In this document: positions 1 to 8,626 of the stretch, one piece after another
Layout of the letters: each line of letters opens with the position of its first letter
Numbering within the stretch: position 1 is the first letter of the stretch
Assembly: GCA_022730455.1 (NCBI GenBank)
Contig: DZDI01000007.1
Location: 1 to 47,914 of the forward strand
Origin: Phycisphaera mikurensis
Lineage (GTDB): Bacteria > Planctomycetota > Phycisphaerae > WQYP01
Reading direction: 5' to 3'
Length of the DNA stretch: 47,914 bases
The notes under the pieces: generated by a model
Seen by the model: only the letters and a program-made list of their open reading frames with translations
What the model was told of the DNA's origin: nothing
Database searches by the model: none
Translations under genes and position numbers: made by a program

Positions 1-4
1 ATAA

Positions 5-205
5 ATCGAAAATAAGATTCCCGGCTTTGGAGAGTATTACAAGGTGAGATTCAAGACCTTTCGCGTGGAAAGAAGGTCTCATCTGCTGAAGGTGTGCCGG
101 TACGTGGAACGCAATGCCCTGACGGCGGGTGTATGTCCACACCGTGGCGACCAGAAGCGAAAGGGACCGATTGGATGTCAGTGCCAGCCGAGGATGTCCC
201 TATGA
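5..205 (+). pseudogene. Remnant of REP-associated tyrosine transposase (IS200-like, RAYT)
   Basis: The frame running through positions 41-130 reads RFKTFRVE, then HLLKVCRYVERNALTAG. This is the hallmark C-terminal segment of REP-associated tyrosine transposases (Y1_Tnp superfamily, usually 'GRFKSF...H...V.RYVERNP.RA'). The frame is closed by a stop at 2-4 and loses similarity after the Gly at 128-130, ending at a TGA at 203-205. There is no upstream catalytic HUH region inside the window and no start codon, so this is a decayed fragment or the tail of a broken gene. The similarity is judged from the motif alone. The stop at 2-4 argues that it is dead rather than merely cut by the window edge. 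Confidence 0.6.
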
Positions 206-363
206 TGATACGAGGTAGGACAGCCGCACAGTGGGCCGGCTGGGGCTGGAACAGACGATGCGTCCGCCGAGGGCCAAAACGAAGGGCGCCACCCCATAAT
301 ACCAGTAACGTCCCCGTTTCACGCTATCATTGTCGGCAGAATTAAACAGGAAAGGCTAATTAT

Positions 364-1710
364 ATGACATTCAAGGATTTGAATAAAAATGAACCAATCG
401 TCGCACCAAAGCCCACCTCTGCAGGTGCTGGGCAGATATTACACCGGAGGCATTTTCTGGGGACGGCGGCCATCGGTGTGGCGGGTTTAGCGGCCCCAAT
501 GATGGGCGGCATCCGTCCGGCCATGGCAGTTGGAGCGATGGGACCAAAAGGTGGTGACTTCGATGAACCCTTTCTAGATGTCCGAAAATTCGGCGCACGC
601 GGCGACGGCCGAACGGACGATACTGCAGCCATTCGGAAAGCCGTGGCACAGGCTGCCGCCAAAGGAAATAAGCTTGTTTTTCCGGCAGGTCAATTCCTGG
701 TGTCTTCACCGATTGAGGTGAAGGCAGGCGACCGGGGCATATGGCTGGCCGGGGCAGGGCAGAATGTCACCTATGTGATTACCCGTCAAGCCGACGCATC
801 GATTTTTTCGTTTTCCGGCAATGTGATGGCACTTTCGGATATGACGCTCATGGGGTCGAATACGGCCCTCAGTGGGGCGCTGGTAACTACACAATGTGCC
901 ACCGAGAACATCACACGTTGTCTGTTCTCAACCTATTACGACGCGATACATGCATTGGGTAATGTCGCGCTGATAGGTGATTGCAGTTGGCAGGAGCCGC
1001 AATCCGGCGATTCCAATGGAATTATTGTTGACGGTTATGCCGGTGGGATGCTGGTGAACAACGCGATCATGTACGTTCCGAATGTGACACCCAACAGCGG
1101 TATAAAGGCGTTGGAATGCGGCGCGCTGCAAATATCCAACAGTAATATTATGAGACAGAATCATGATTTATTGATTGCGCCGCCGAAGGGCCGAGGGGTC
1201 TTTTCAGTGAACGCGGTCAACACTTTTTTTGATACAGCAACAACCGGCATTAATATTTCGCCGCAAGGCGGCGCGGTGTCTCGGTGTTCCTTTGCTCAAT
1301 GCTGGGCCAGCAGCCATACAAAGAGTGGTGTCTATATCGGTGGTTCGGGTCTGATTGACGGCATTCAGTTCATCGGCCTGCAGATCAATTTTTGCCATGA
1401 AAATGGTCTGTCAATAAATGCCCCGGCCAAAAATATCATGGTGGAAGGTGGTGAGGGGGTTCACAATGGAGGGGCGGCCATCAACATTGGCGATAGCGTC
1501 ACCGGTGTCATGATCAACCATTTCTTTGCCGGATCCGGATTTGGTGGAAGCGGACCCGACTATGGCAATGACTATGGGATAGTAGTAGGCAAGGGTTGCG
1601 ACAATTACCAGATTGCCAACTGTCACCTTTTGGGGAATCGGTCCGGTGCAATGCTTGATCATTCTTCTTCTTCAGCAGCCAAGAGGATTGTGGTGAACAA
1701 CATGGTCTAA
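364..1710 (+). CDS. Tat-exported pectate-lyase-like beta-helix protein
   Basis: The 448-residue protein has a twin-arginine signal. RR at residues 28-29 is followed by a hydrophobic stretch (about 31-50) and a likely cleavage after AMA near 54. Residues about 70-86 read LDVRKFGARGDGRTDD, the classic opening of the pectate_lyase_3/GH28-type right-handed beta-helix ('VKDFGAKGDG.TDDT.AI'). The rest has the repetitive N/G-rich, short-turn pattern of a parallel beta-helix. Such proteins bind or cleave uronic-acid-rich polysaccharides, or serve as phage-like or surface helices; I cannot assign a substrate. The ATG at 364 has GGAAAGG about 8 bases upstream. It stands alone, with the transposase remnant upstream and metK convergent downstream. 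Confidence 0.72.
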   Translation: MTFKDLNKNEPIVAPKPTSAGAGQILHRRHFLGTAAIGVAGLAAPMMGGIRPAMAVGAMGPKGGDFDEPFLDVRKFGARGDGRTDDTAAIRKAVAQAAAKGNKLVFPAGQFLVSSPIEVKAGDRGIWLAGAGQNVTYVITRQADASIFSFSGNVMALSDMTLMGSNTALSGALVTTQCATENITRCLFSTYYDAIHALGNVALIGDCSWQEPQSGDSNGIIVDGYAGGMLVNNAIMYVPNVTPNSGIKALECGALQISNSNIMRQNHDLLIAPPKGRGVFSVNAVNTFFDTATTGINISPQGGAVSRCSFAQCWASSHTKSGVYIGGSGLIDGIQFIGLQINFCHENGLSINAPAKNIMVEGGEGVHNGGAAINIGDSVTGVMINHFFAGSGFGGSGPDYGNDYGIVVGKGCDNYQIANCHLLGNRSGAMLDHSSSSAAKRIVVNNMV

Positions 1711-1863
1711 TATCCTCAAGTACCCGGGGCGGTCGGTGCCATATTAAAAATACAGGCGTGCGTTGAGTTGATTATTGAGGTATGTCGGAGGCGCAACACC
1801 ACACGCACCACCCCTTGGCGCGCCACCGGAGGCGTAATGTTACTTGCGGGCTGAAAAAGAGCC

Positions 1864-3111
1864 TCACACGGCCACAGTGGTCTTCCTACCGCCAGATACG
1901 CCTGCAAGTTGAGCCAATTCTGCAGCTTTGTCGGTTCGTTCCCAGGTAAATTCCGGTAGTTCGCGGCCAAAGTGGCCATGCCGTGCGGTGGCCAGATAGA
2001 TGGGCCGTAGCAAGTCGAGCTGTTGAATGATATCTCGTGGTCGCAGCGAAAACGTTTTGCGTATTAATTCCTCGATGCGTGACTCGCTGATGGTTGCCGT
2101 ACCTTCGGTATCCACGAGAATACTAACGGGGTCAGCGACGCCGATGGCATAACCGAGTTGCACTTCACAGGCGGTTGCCAAACCGGCTGCCACGATATTT
2201 TTGGCAACATAGCGGGCCATGTAACTTGCGGAGCGGTCCACCTTGGATGGGTCTTTGCCGGAAAATGCGCCGCCGCCATGGCAGCCGCGTCCACCGTAGG
2301 TATCAACAATAATTTTTCGTCCAGTGAGACCGGAATCGCCGCACGGCCCGCCAATGAGAAATTTTCCGGTGGGGTTGATATGGAAGATGATTTTGTCGTT
2401 CCACAATTCCGGGCATTGAGTCATAATTACAGGGCGGATGAGTTTTTCAATAATTTCGTGCCGTGCCTGCGACGAGAACGTATCAGTTGTGGCATCAACT
2501 ACGTCGGCCGAATGTTGAGTGGACAATACCACGGTATGTATGCGAGATGGGCGGCCGTCGTGATATTCCACGGTCACTTGGCTTTTGGCATCAGGGCGCA
2601 GCCATGGCAGGGTACCATTTTGCCGTAATTCGGCTTGCCGCTCCACTAGGCGATGGCTTAGATAAATGGGCAATGGCATTAGAGTCGTGGTCTCATTGCA
2701 GGCAAATCCAAACATAATGCCTTGGTCGCCAGCGCCCTGTTCGTGCGATTCAGAGTGATTTACCCCGCGGGCGATATCCACGGATTGCCCGTGGATGGCC
2801 CTGAGCACGGCACAGGAACGATAGTCAAAGCCGGTTCCGGGGTCATCGTAGCCGATGCTGGCAATCGTCCGCCGGGCGGTTTCCTCGGCATTGTTCAAGG
2901 CATTAATGCCTGCTTCGTTATGTACCGTTACCTCACCCGCTAGCACAACCAAGCCGGTTGTGACAAGGGTTTCACAGGCTACGCGGGCTTTGGGATCGGC
3001 GCGTAAAAGCGAGTCCAGAATGGCATCAGACACTTGGTCTGCCACTTTATCGGGATGCCCCATGCTGACCGATTCGCTGGTAAATAAATGATTTTCTCTT
3101 CCATCTGGCAT
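1864..3111 (-). CDS. metK: S-adenosylmethionine synthetase
   Basis: MetK makes S-adenosylmethionine from methionine and ATP in the cytoplasm. The 415-residue product carries the N-terminal GHPDK motif (residues 18-22), the [13 protein letters not shown]-binding motif near residue 120, and the glycine-rich [16 protein letters not shown] loop in the middle domain. All are diagnostic of the bacterial enzyme, which is usually 380-420 residues. I chose the ATG at 3111 rather than the upstream frame opening because [16 protein letters not shown] matches the family N-terminus and GAGGG lies about 8 bases before it. A sigma70-like promoter and a short hairpin-bearing leader lie upstream. SAM also feeds the radical-SAM enzyme RimO encoded further along. 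Confidence 0.97.
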   Translation of the reverse strand: MPDGRENHLFTSESVSMGHPDKVADQVSDAILDSLLRADPKARVACETLVTTGLVVLAGEVTVHNEAGINALNNAEETARRTIASIGYDDPGTGFDYRSCAVLRAIHGQSVDIARGVNHSESHEQGAGDQGIMFGFACNETTTLMPLPIYLSHRLVERQAELRQNGTLPWLRPDAKSQVTVEYHDGRPSRIHTVVLSTQHSADVVDATTDTFSSQARHEIIEKLIRPVIMTQCPELWNDKIIFHINPTGKFLIGGPCGDSGLTGRKIIVDTYGGRGCHGGGAFSGKDPSKVDRSASYMARYVAKNIVAAGLATACEVQLGYAIGVADPVSILVDTEGTATISESRIEELIRKTFSLRPRDIIQQLDLLRPIYLATARHGHFGRELPEFTWERTDKAAELAQLAGVSGGRKTTVAV

Positions 3112-3151
3112 TGACGCATACCCTCTTAAAAGTCTGAAATTCGGCCGTCCT

Positions 3152-3176
3152 ACGGCGCCAATCAACCAGTCGCCGT
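3152..3176 (-). promoter_or_regulatory. Hairpin in the metK leader
   Basis: Positions 3152-3157 and 3171-3176 form a perfect 6-bp G/C-rich stem with a 13-base loop. It lies inside the roughly 70-base leader between the predicted metK start site (near 3184) and the ATG at 3111. A structured leader in front of metK could be regulatory. I do not recognise the conserved core of any SAM riboswitch class in it, so a regulatory role is only a possibility. Confidence 0.3.
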
Positions 3177-3190
3177 ATTCAAGCCGGGAC

Positions 3191-3219
3191 AGGATAGCTT
3201 AAAATATGCCGAATGGCAA
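3191..3219 (-). promoter_or_regulatory. Predicted sigma70-type promoter of metK
   Basis: Read on the minus strand, TTGCCA (3219-3214) is followed by exactly 17 bases and TATCCT (3196-3191). This is a good -35/-10 pair pointing at metK. Transcription would begin near 3184, giving a leader of about 70 bases. Confidence 0.5.
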
Positions 3220-3376
3220 AAATAACCGGCATTGCAGAAAATATTGGCATCTGCTTATCGGTAGCTTGGTCAAATTTAAGCATCCGGTTAGCATCGCCAA
3301 GCAGCCGCGACGTACACTATAATGGGTATGGCGCTTGGCTGATATGACAGATTTTTGAATTGCGGGCAAATGGGCT

Positions 3377-3808
3377 ATGGACGAAGCACTGAAAAAGCAA
3401 TTACCATGTGAGGCTATTGCTGAGCCGGAATTTCCGCCTGCTGCATTTGAGTTTGTGCAGCGCGGTTTGGCGTACACGGTTACTCATGTACACCCCAATT
3501 ATCAGTCGTTGGATCAAGATTCACGCCATGTGAGCGGCCAGCAATTGGCGATTGGATTAAAAACATACGCGATAAAGTGTTATGGATACTTGGCGCAGGC
3601 GGTCTTAGCCCATTGGGGTGTGCATACCACGCGCGATTTTGGGCGAATTGTTTATGCCATGATTGATCTGGGGATCATGCACAAAACACCCGCTGATTCG
3701 CTGGATGATTTCAACGATGTATTCGACTTTACTGACGTGTTTTCGCCTCCACCGCGCCCGGAGATACCATCACAAGTGGTGTTTTGCCTGCCGAGCGAGA
3801 GGCAATAG
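3377..3808 (+). CDS. Planctomycete/Verrucomicrobia-restricted conserved protein (Minf_1886 family)
   Basis: This is a 143-residue soluble protein of unknown function. The central block HVSGQQLAIGLKTYAIKCYG, followed by W-G-V-x-x-T-x-D-F-G-x-I-V-Y and ending in a DFNDVFDF acidic motif, matches my recollection of the small family called 'Verruc_Plancto-restricted protein' (Minf_1886-like). No catalytic motif or membrane segment is visible. It is transcribed away from metK and converges on the HAD phosphatase gene. The family's phylogenetic restriction is one of the best clues to the organism. Only the lineage label is supported; the molecular role is unknown. No strong Shine-Dalgarno is seen before the ATG. 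Confidence 0.7.
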   Translation: MDEALKKQLPCEAIAEPEFPPAAFEFVQRGLAYTVTHVHPNYQSLDQDSRHVSGQQLAIGLKTYAIKCYGYLAQAVLAHWGVHTTRDFGRIVYAMIDLGIMHKTPADSLDDFNDVFDFTDVFSPPPRPEIPSQVVFCLPSERQ

Positions 3809-3867
3809 TTTATAGCCACAGCTTGGAGTGGCTTGCTGAGGATCGGACATCCATGAACGGCGGGGCA

Positions 3868-4524
3868 TCATCCACGGCGACCGGGCGTAAAATACCACGG
3901 CCTCACATCTACGCAGCGCATCTGTGCCGCCACAGCAGCCTGAAAACCTAAGGCACCATCTTCATAGACAAGACACCGTTCGGGCAATACACCAATTTTT
4001 TCCGCAGCCAGAAGAAACGTATCCGGCGCGGGTTTGCCGTGCCGCACATCGTCCGCGCATACGACAATGGGAAAGTAATTCACAAGACCTGCAGCCTCCA
4101 GTTGGGCTTCCACCACACGTCGCACGCCGCCGCTGGCTACAGCCATAGGCCGTTGTCCCTGGTAGCGGCGTGCAATATCGATCACCGGTTCAATAACTTG
4201 TATTTCACTCAGACGTCGCAGATAGGCCGCTTCCTTGCGATGGGCAATGTCCGATCCCACGTCCGCCTTGCCGTGCTCCGCCGCGAGCATATCGGCAATT
4301 TTAAGTGTGGGCATGCCTGCAAGTTGATAGAAATGGGCTTCGTCAAAGCCTATGCCATGGGCTGCGAGCGCCTCTTGCCAAGCGTGAAAATGCACGGGCA
4401 TGGTATCAACCAGAGTGCCGTCGCAATCAAAAATAAGTCCGGCGATGTCCGGCGGCAATGGTGCAAGTGGATCGGTCTGCCACGGTTCAAGCGCACCGGA
4501 AATAATATTTTTCTGGTCTGACAT
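3868..4524 (-). CDS. HAD-superfamily phosphatase, beta-phosphoglucomutase-like
   Basis: The 218-residue protein has the four HAD motifs in order: FDCDGTLVD with the Asp33 nucleophile and Asp35 acid/base, Ser131 in AVASGG, Lys164 in RHGKPAP, and acidic Glu188-Asp189 in VYEDG. The helical cap between motifs I and II has the size seen in beta-phosphoglucomutase/GPH-type (subclass IA) enzymes, so the likely substrate is a small phosphorylated sugar or similar. I chose the ATG at 4524 because GAGGA lies just upstream; the frame opens 13 codons earlier with a poor context. It lies 43 bases beyond the stop of the APC permease gene on the same strand and may be co-transcribed with it. The exact substrate cannot be told from sequence. 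Confidence 0.85.
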   Translation of the reverse strand: MSDQKNIISGALEPWQTDPLAPLPPDIAGLIFDCDGTLVDTMPVHFHAWQEALAAHGIGFDEAHFYQLAGMPTLKIADMLAAEHGKADVGSDIAHRKEAAYLRRLSEIQVIEPVIDIARRYQGQRPMAVASGGVRRVVEAQLEAAGLVNYFPIVVCADDVRHGKPAPDTFLLAAEKIGVLPERCLVYEDGALGFQAAVAAQMRCVDVRPWYFTPGRRG

Positions 4525-4567
4525 TCTGTTCCTCATATTATCTGGTATGTCATTGATCCGCACACCA

Positions 4568-6682
4568 TCAGGCGTGAATCAACAGCGGTATATCCGGGGG
4601 AAGTTGATCCGCGACAGCGGTCAGCGTATCCCCATGGAGCACGCGCAGCAGTGAGGCCCGACGCGACACACCCATAAACAGGGCGTTTACGCCATAGGTG
4701 CCGGCAAAATCCAAAATGGTGTATCCGACATCAGGCGACACGGCATAGATCGGGATCAGCGGAATTTGCTTTTCTTGAGCAATTTTGTGAATGAACTTAA
4801 ACACTTCGATGGCCTCAGGGTCTTCTTCCAGCGTCGGTCCGTCGGCCTCCATTTCAAATGCCAATTGCAACTGCCGTACAAAAAGCACAATCATAATGCT
4901 CTCGGTTTCCCGGGCATATTCTGCGGCAAATTCCAGAAGCCTCCTTCCACCACGGGTGGCCACCAGCACTTTACGCATGGACATATCAAGTTCCTTAGCG
5001 GGCGTGCCAAAGACCAGTTCACTGGGTTGCTTCTCGATCAATGCTTCGGGCTTGAGTTTAAGCGTCGCCACCTGGTTGCGATATTTATAAATTGCTGTGG
5101 TTCCAAGGCCCGCAAACAGCACGGCACCTGTCACCAGCCAGCCGCCGTAAACCGGTTGGTGGGGGAAAAAGTGGATGGATAGGCTCGCCAGCATCAACGC
5201 CAACAAATAGCCACCTACGCAGCTTAGCAGCATCGTTGTTGCCTGTGTGCGCTCGCTGAGCCGCGGATATTGTTTGGTGTAAAAGCGAGCCAGCAGACCG
5301 GCGGCCAATACGGACAGAGCAAAAATCAACGCCTCATGTTTGACAGCCGCCAATGTGAATTCAATGCAGAGCATAATGGCACCGACGGTGCCAAGGAAAA
5401 TACGCTCCCATGTTTTAAGTTCCAGTTTGCGGTTGATGGCCGTGCTGCTGAGGTTAATGGCAATTGCGCCCACCACACCGATGGCATACAGATCGGCGAG
5501 CGTATCGAGATTATGAAAAATGGACAAAATGAGTATTGGCACCGCGACGGCGGGTAGTAATGCGATCCACGGTACGCCGAACGGATTGAGGCGCGCAAGG
5601 ATTTTCGGTAGTTCGTTATCGCGTGACATGGTGTATTGGATGCTCATCATGGCACCGATGGCGGTATTGACGGCCGAAATCAGCAGCAGTCCAAATACCA
5701 GACCGCATAACCAGCCAAAGGGTTTGCTCACAAAGTCGGTGGCCATCACGCGTAAGGCGGAATTCTGAATGGCGTTTTCCCGATTGTAGTTTTTGTCGAT
5801 GTTTTTCACTTTGGCAACCAGCGTTGGGTGCTCCCGCCAATCGGCGTTGTTGGCCTTAAATTGCCTTACCTGCTGGTGCAGCACGACTGCGGGTGTGGTG
5901 AATCGTTCCAGCGGCTTAGCAGGATTCGGCCCCAAGGCGTTCATTCCAACGGCTAAAAGCAAATTGAAAATCACCACTTCTATCAGCACCGGCATAATGG
6001 TTTTGCGGGCCGTTTTAGCTACTGGTTTAATCATCACGCCCGTCATGTTGGCCACGGCTTCTACGCCTGAGAGGGCCAGCACCACATTGACGAAAGCGAT
6101 CCATTTGTCCCACGGCTTCCCGGTTAGTTGACCATGCGTCGTGATGTTATGCCACCCATGGGCCAGGTGGGGTATGGCGGATACGCTGATGATTAACGTA
6201 AGGGCAAAGGTGGCGATGGCGACGATCAGGGCCAGAATCCCTACGCGGCGCAGGCCAAAATAGTTTAATAAACCAATGAGAACGATCGCACCGACGGCGC
6301 ACGCAGGAACCCATATACCTCTATTAGGCACGCCCAGATACTGCATGCCATCGTAGGCAGAAAGAGCTGCGGTGACAATGTAGTCAGCGCACAACAGCAA
6401 GGCGCCAACCACTGCAAGTTGCCTATTGAGATGTTTGGCAGATGAATAAACGCCGCCGCCATCGGGAAAACATCGGCAGATGATCGTGTAGGCAAAACCT
6501 ACCATCGCCACCAGCACACCGACGCCCAGCACATACCAGAAGCTGGCGTAAAGCGAATAGAAAAAAGCGAGGCCCAGAACGTAAAAGCGGCTGGTACCCC
6601 AATCGCCATAGAGAATTGCCGACGCATGATACCACTTGAGTTCGCGGGGGCGTTCTCGATGTCGAACGGAAAAATCAGTCAT
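4568..6682 (-). CDS. APC-family amino-acid permease with C-terminal universal-stress-like domain
   Basis: This is a 704-residue membrane protein. The first about 530 residues hold around 12 hydrophobic segments. The N-terminal part (AILYGDWGTSRFYVLG, then CRCFPDGGGVYSSAKHLNRQ) matches the APC (amino acid-polyamine-organocation) transporter fold. The last about 140 residues are soluble and begin MRKVLVATRGGRRLLEFAAE. They resemble a UspA domain and contain a hydrophobic strand-rich core (ESIMIVLFVRQLQL). The fusion suggests transport gated by nucleotide or energy state, as proposed for other APC-Usp proteins; the substrate is unknown. It is divergent from the histidine kinase gene, with a 381-base gap between them. 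Confidence 0.82.
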   Translation of the reverse strand: MTDFSVRHRERPRELKWYHASAILYGDWGTSRFYVLGLAFFYSLYASFWYVLGVGVLVAMVGFAYTIICRCFPDGGGVYSSAKHLNRQLAVVGALLLCADYIVTAALSAYDGMQYLGVPNRGIWVPACAVGAIVLIGLLNYFGLRRVGILALIVAIATFALTLIISVSAIPHLAHGWHNITTHGQLTGKPWDKWIAFVNVVLALSGVEAVANMTGVMIKPVAKTARKTIMPVLIEVVIFNLLLAVGMNALGPNPAKPLERFTTPAVVLHQQVRQFKANNADWREHPTLVAKVKNIDKNYNRENAIQNSALRVMATDFVSKPFGWLCGLVFGLLLISAVNTAIGAMMSIQYTMSRDNELPKILARLNPFGVPWIALLPAVAVPILILSIFHNLDTLADLYAIGVVGAIAINLSSTAINRKLELKTWERIFLGTVGAIMLCIEFTLAAVKHEALIFALSVLAAGLLARFYTKQYPRLSERTQATTMLLSCVGGYLLALMLASLSIHFFPHQPVYGGWLVTGAVLFAGLGTTAIYKYRNQVATLKLKPEALIEKQPSELVFGTPAKELDMSMRKVLVATRGGRRLLEFAAEYARETESIMIVLFVRQLQLAFEMEADGPTLEEDPEAIEVFKFIHKIAQEKQIPLIPIYAVSPDVGYTILDFAGTYGVNALFMGVSRRASLLRVLHGDTLTAVADQLPPDIPLLIHA

Positions 6683-7063
6683 AAACCCTCAAACCGCGGG
6701 CCGGTGCAGAATCCAAACGGTCGGCAACGGGCCGTCCTGTCTGTTTCAAACCTACATTGGAGCGCCTTCACCGCCCGAGATGACCATATAGGTATCATCA
6801 ACCGCCCAGCCCGGGCGCATAAACCCAACCGCGTTGATCGGCAGCGGCTGCAGCTTGGATGCGGAACCACATTGGCCCACGTCTCATCCTCGTGAACGAC
6901 GATATTACGGATAGTCGCGCATCCGTCAACAAATCGGCGTGTCGAATATCGTAAAGATGAAAAATGTATTTTTCCGTGATTGTGGCAGTGTCCTTCGGAA
7001 ATAGGTAAATGTGGGCGACAGCATTTAGCGCCCGGCCCATTCGCCGGTATCTTTTTACCTGAT
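6683..7063. other. Intergenic region between divergent genes
   Basis: This is a 381-base gap between the APC permease (minus) and the histidine kinase (plus). It should hold both promoters, but I see no convincing -35/-10 pair, no operator-like palindrome and no RNA gene. Short open frames here have no codon-level support. Confidence 0.4.
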
Positions 7064-8467
7064 ATGACTGATCGATGGCAGGCAGCCAAAAATTTCTGGT
7101 TATTTGCAGTCGCAGCGATGCTGGTGTGGAATGCGCTTTGGTTTACTGCTTGTTTGCTGGTATTTGTGCGAATTACGCCGTCGGTCGATAACCAGTCGAT
7201 CCGGCCGGTCGCTCAGTCACTGGTAGATACCCTACGGCTGGGGCCGCCGCCATTTCATGACTCGTTCAAAAGCTATCTCACGTGGGCGCGGCAGCGGCGC
7301 AATGTCATCAAGGGATACTGGAATCTGGCGCCATACATTCGGTATGTTGCCCTGTGGAGCTCGGGCGGGACGATAGCGCTGCTGGTCGCAGAAAAGCACT
7401 CCCGTCCGCACCTTGTCCGCAATTTTATTGACCATGCCTTGCCACCTCGAGTCTGGCCCAGTCATCCCGGGAATAAAATTCGCGTGATCAACTCCGTCCC
7501 TTGGGATCGCCGTCAAGGGCCCATGGGTGATTTAAGCCTTCCGATCTCCTGGCCGGGTGGCTTTCACGGACATCTCAGCGTTGGAGTGAGTATGCGGCAA
7601 CTGGGCCGTCGAGATTGGGGTGGATTCAGTCGGCAGCGGTGGCTAATTGGCGGACTGGATGTCGCCGGAATGGTCATCATCCTAGGCCTCATCATTTTAG
7701 TTGGTTCTCGTTTGAGAGAATCTCAACAGCAGCAGATACAGGCCATGCGTGCCCGCACCAGTCTTTTAAGCGAGCGGGGAATGCTTGCATCCATCTTGGC
7801 TCATGAGGTGCGATCACCCCTTACTGCCCTTCGCTTTAACCTGCATTTCCTCAGGGCGATGATTGAAGGCCCCACACCCGATCCATCGCGGCAAATGGAC
7901 ATCATCAGCACTTGCCAGAGAGAAATGCGTCGCCTCGATGCGATGCTTGACGACTTTCTGGTACGCACGCAGGTGGTAGGTCTACCGGAGGAAACGTCGA
8001 TCAACAAGGTCGTCGAACAGGCGATGGATTTTCTTAATCCATCCATGCAGGCTCATGGGATCAGAGTGGTGACGCATCTCGATACCACCAATCCTCGGGT
8101 GGTGGTATCAGCGGATGAGTTGCGCCAGGTTCTATTAAATCTTTGTGCCAACGCTCAGGAAGCGATGACAAGGGGTGGAACACTGGCTATTTCAACCGTC
8201 GGCGAGGCGGAAAGTGTTGTACTGTTTGTCCGTGATAGCGGAAAGGGCATCCCTTCGGATTTACATACGCGCCTCTTTGAACCCTTCTTTTCCACCAAAC
8301 CCAATGGAAGTGGTTTGGGATTGGCTTTGGTTCGGCGTGTGGTCAGTGGTGCTGGCGGCAGTATCTACTTTGAATCGGCTGCCGGTGCGGGGACTACTTT
8401 TCGTGTTGTGTTTCCGCGGTCCAAAGCATCCACTGGTGATGTCCAGTCGAAGGGGCCGCCGGTCTGA
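7064..8467 (+). CDS. Membrane-bound sensor histidine kinase
   Basis: This 467-residue orphan sensor kinase has a transmembrane helix near the N-terminus (about residues 12-35), an extracytoplasmic region of about 165 residues with no recognised sensor fold, a second transmembrane helix near 195-215, and a short linker. The dimerisation box LAHEVRSPLTALRFNLHFL follows, with phospho-acceptor His247. The C-terminal HATPase region has an N-box (LLNLCANAQEAM), G1 (VRDSGKGIP), an F-box (FEPFFSTK) and G2 (GSGLGLALVRRV). The ATG at 7064 is preferred over an upstream TTG because the hydrophobic anchor follows directly. No response-regulator gene is adjacent, so its partner lies elsewhere. Confidence 0.88.
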   Translation: MTDRWQAAKNFWLFAVAAMLVWNALWFTACLLVFVRITPSVDNQSIRPVAQSLVDTLRLGPPPFHDSFKSYLTWARQRRNVIKGYWNLAPYIRYVALWSSGGTIALLVAEKHSRPHLVRNFIDHALPPRVWPSHPGNKIRVINSVPWDRRQGPMGDLSLPISWPGGFHGHLSVGVSMRQLGRRDWGGFSRQRWLIGGLDVAGMVIILGLIILVGSRLRESQQQQIQAMRARTSLLSERGMLASILAHEVRSPLTALRFNLHFLRAMIEGPTPDPSRQMDIISTCQREMRRLDAMLDDFLVRTQVVGLPEETSINKVVEQAMDFLNPSMQAHGIRVVTHLDTTNPRVVVSADELRQVLLNLCANAQEAMTRGGTLAISTVGEAESVVLFVRDSGKGIPSDLHTRLFEPFFSTKPNGSGLGLALVRRVVSGAGGSIYFESAAGAGTTFRVVFPRSKASTGDVQSKGPPV

Positions 8468-8626
8468 ATATCAGATACCTCCATAGTCAGGATCGTGGAG
8501 CAATTTGAGATTTTCGCCGATAATTCCACCGGGAGGTGCATGGGGCGGCTGCTATCACGCCAGTTGCTTCTCTGAAGGTCTTCGCGAAAAGCGTGACGCG
8601 ACATTAGCTTAAAGAAAGCGGCAAAA

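Noticed and set aside
94-345. Open frame of 83 codons at the left edge
   Set aside because: It overlaps the transposase remnant in a different frame, has no ribosome site and encodes an Arg/Trp-rich sequence typical of an out-of-frame G/C-rich region.
3112-3190. Known SAM riboswitch upstream of metK
   Set aside because: The leader is too short for SAM-I and I see no core of the other classes. Only a simple hairpin is supported.
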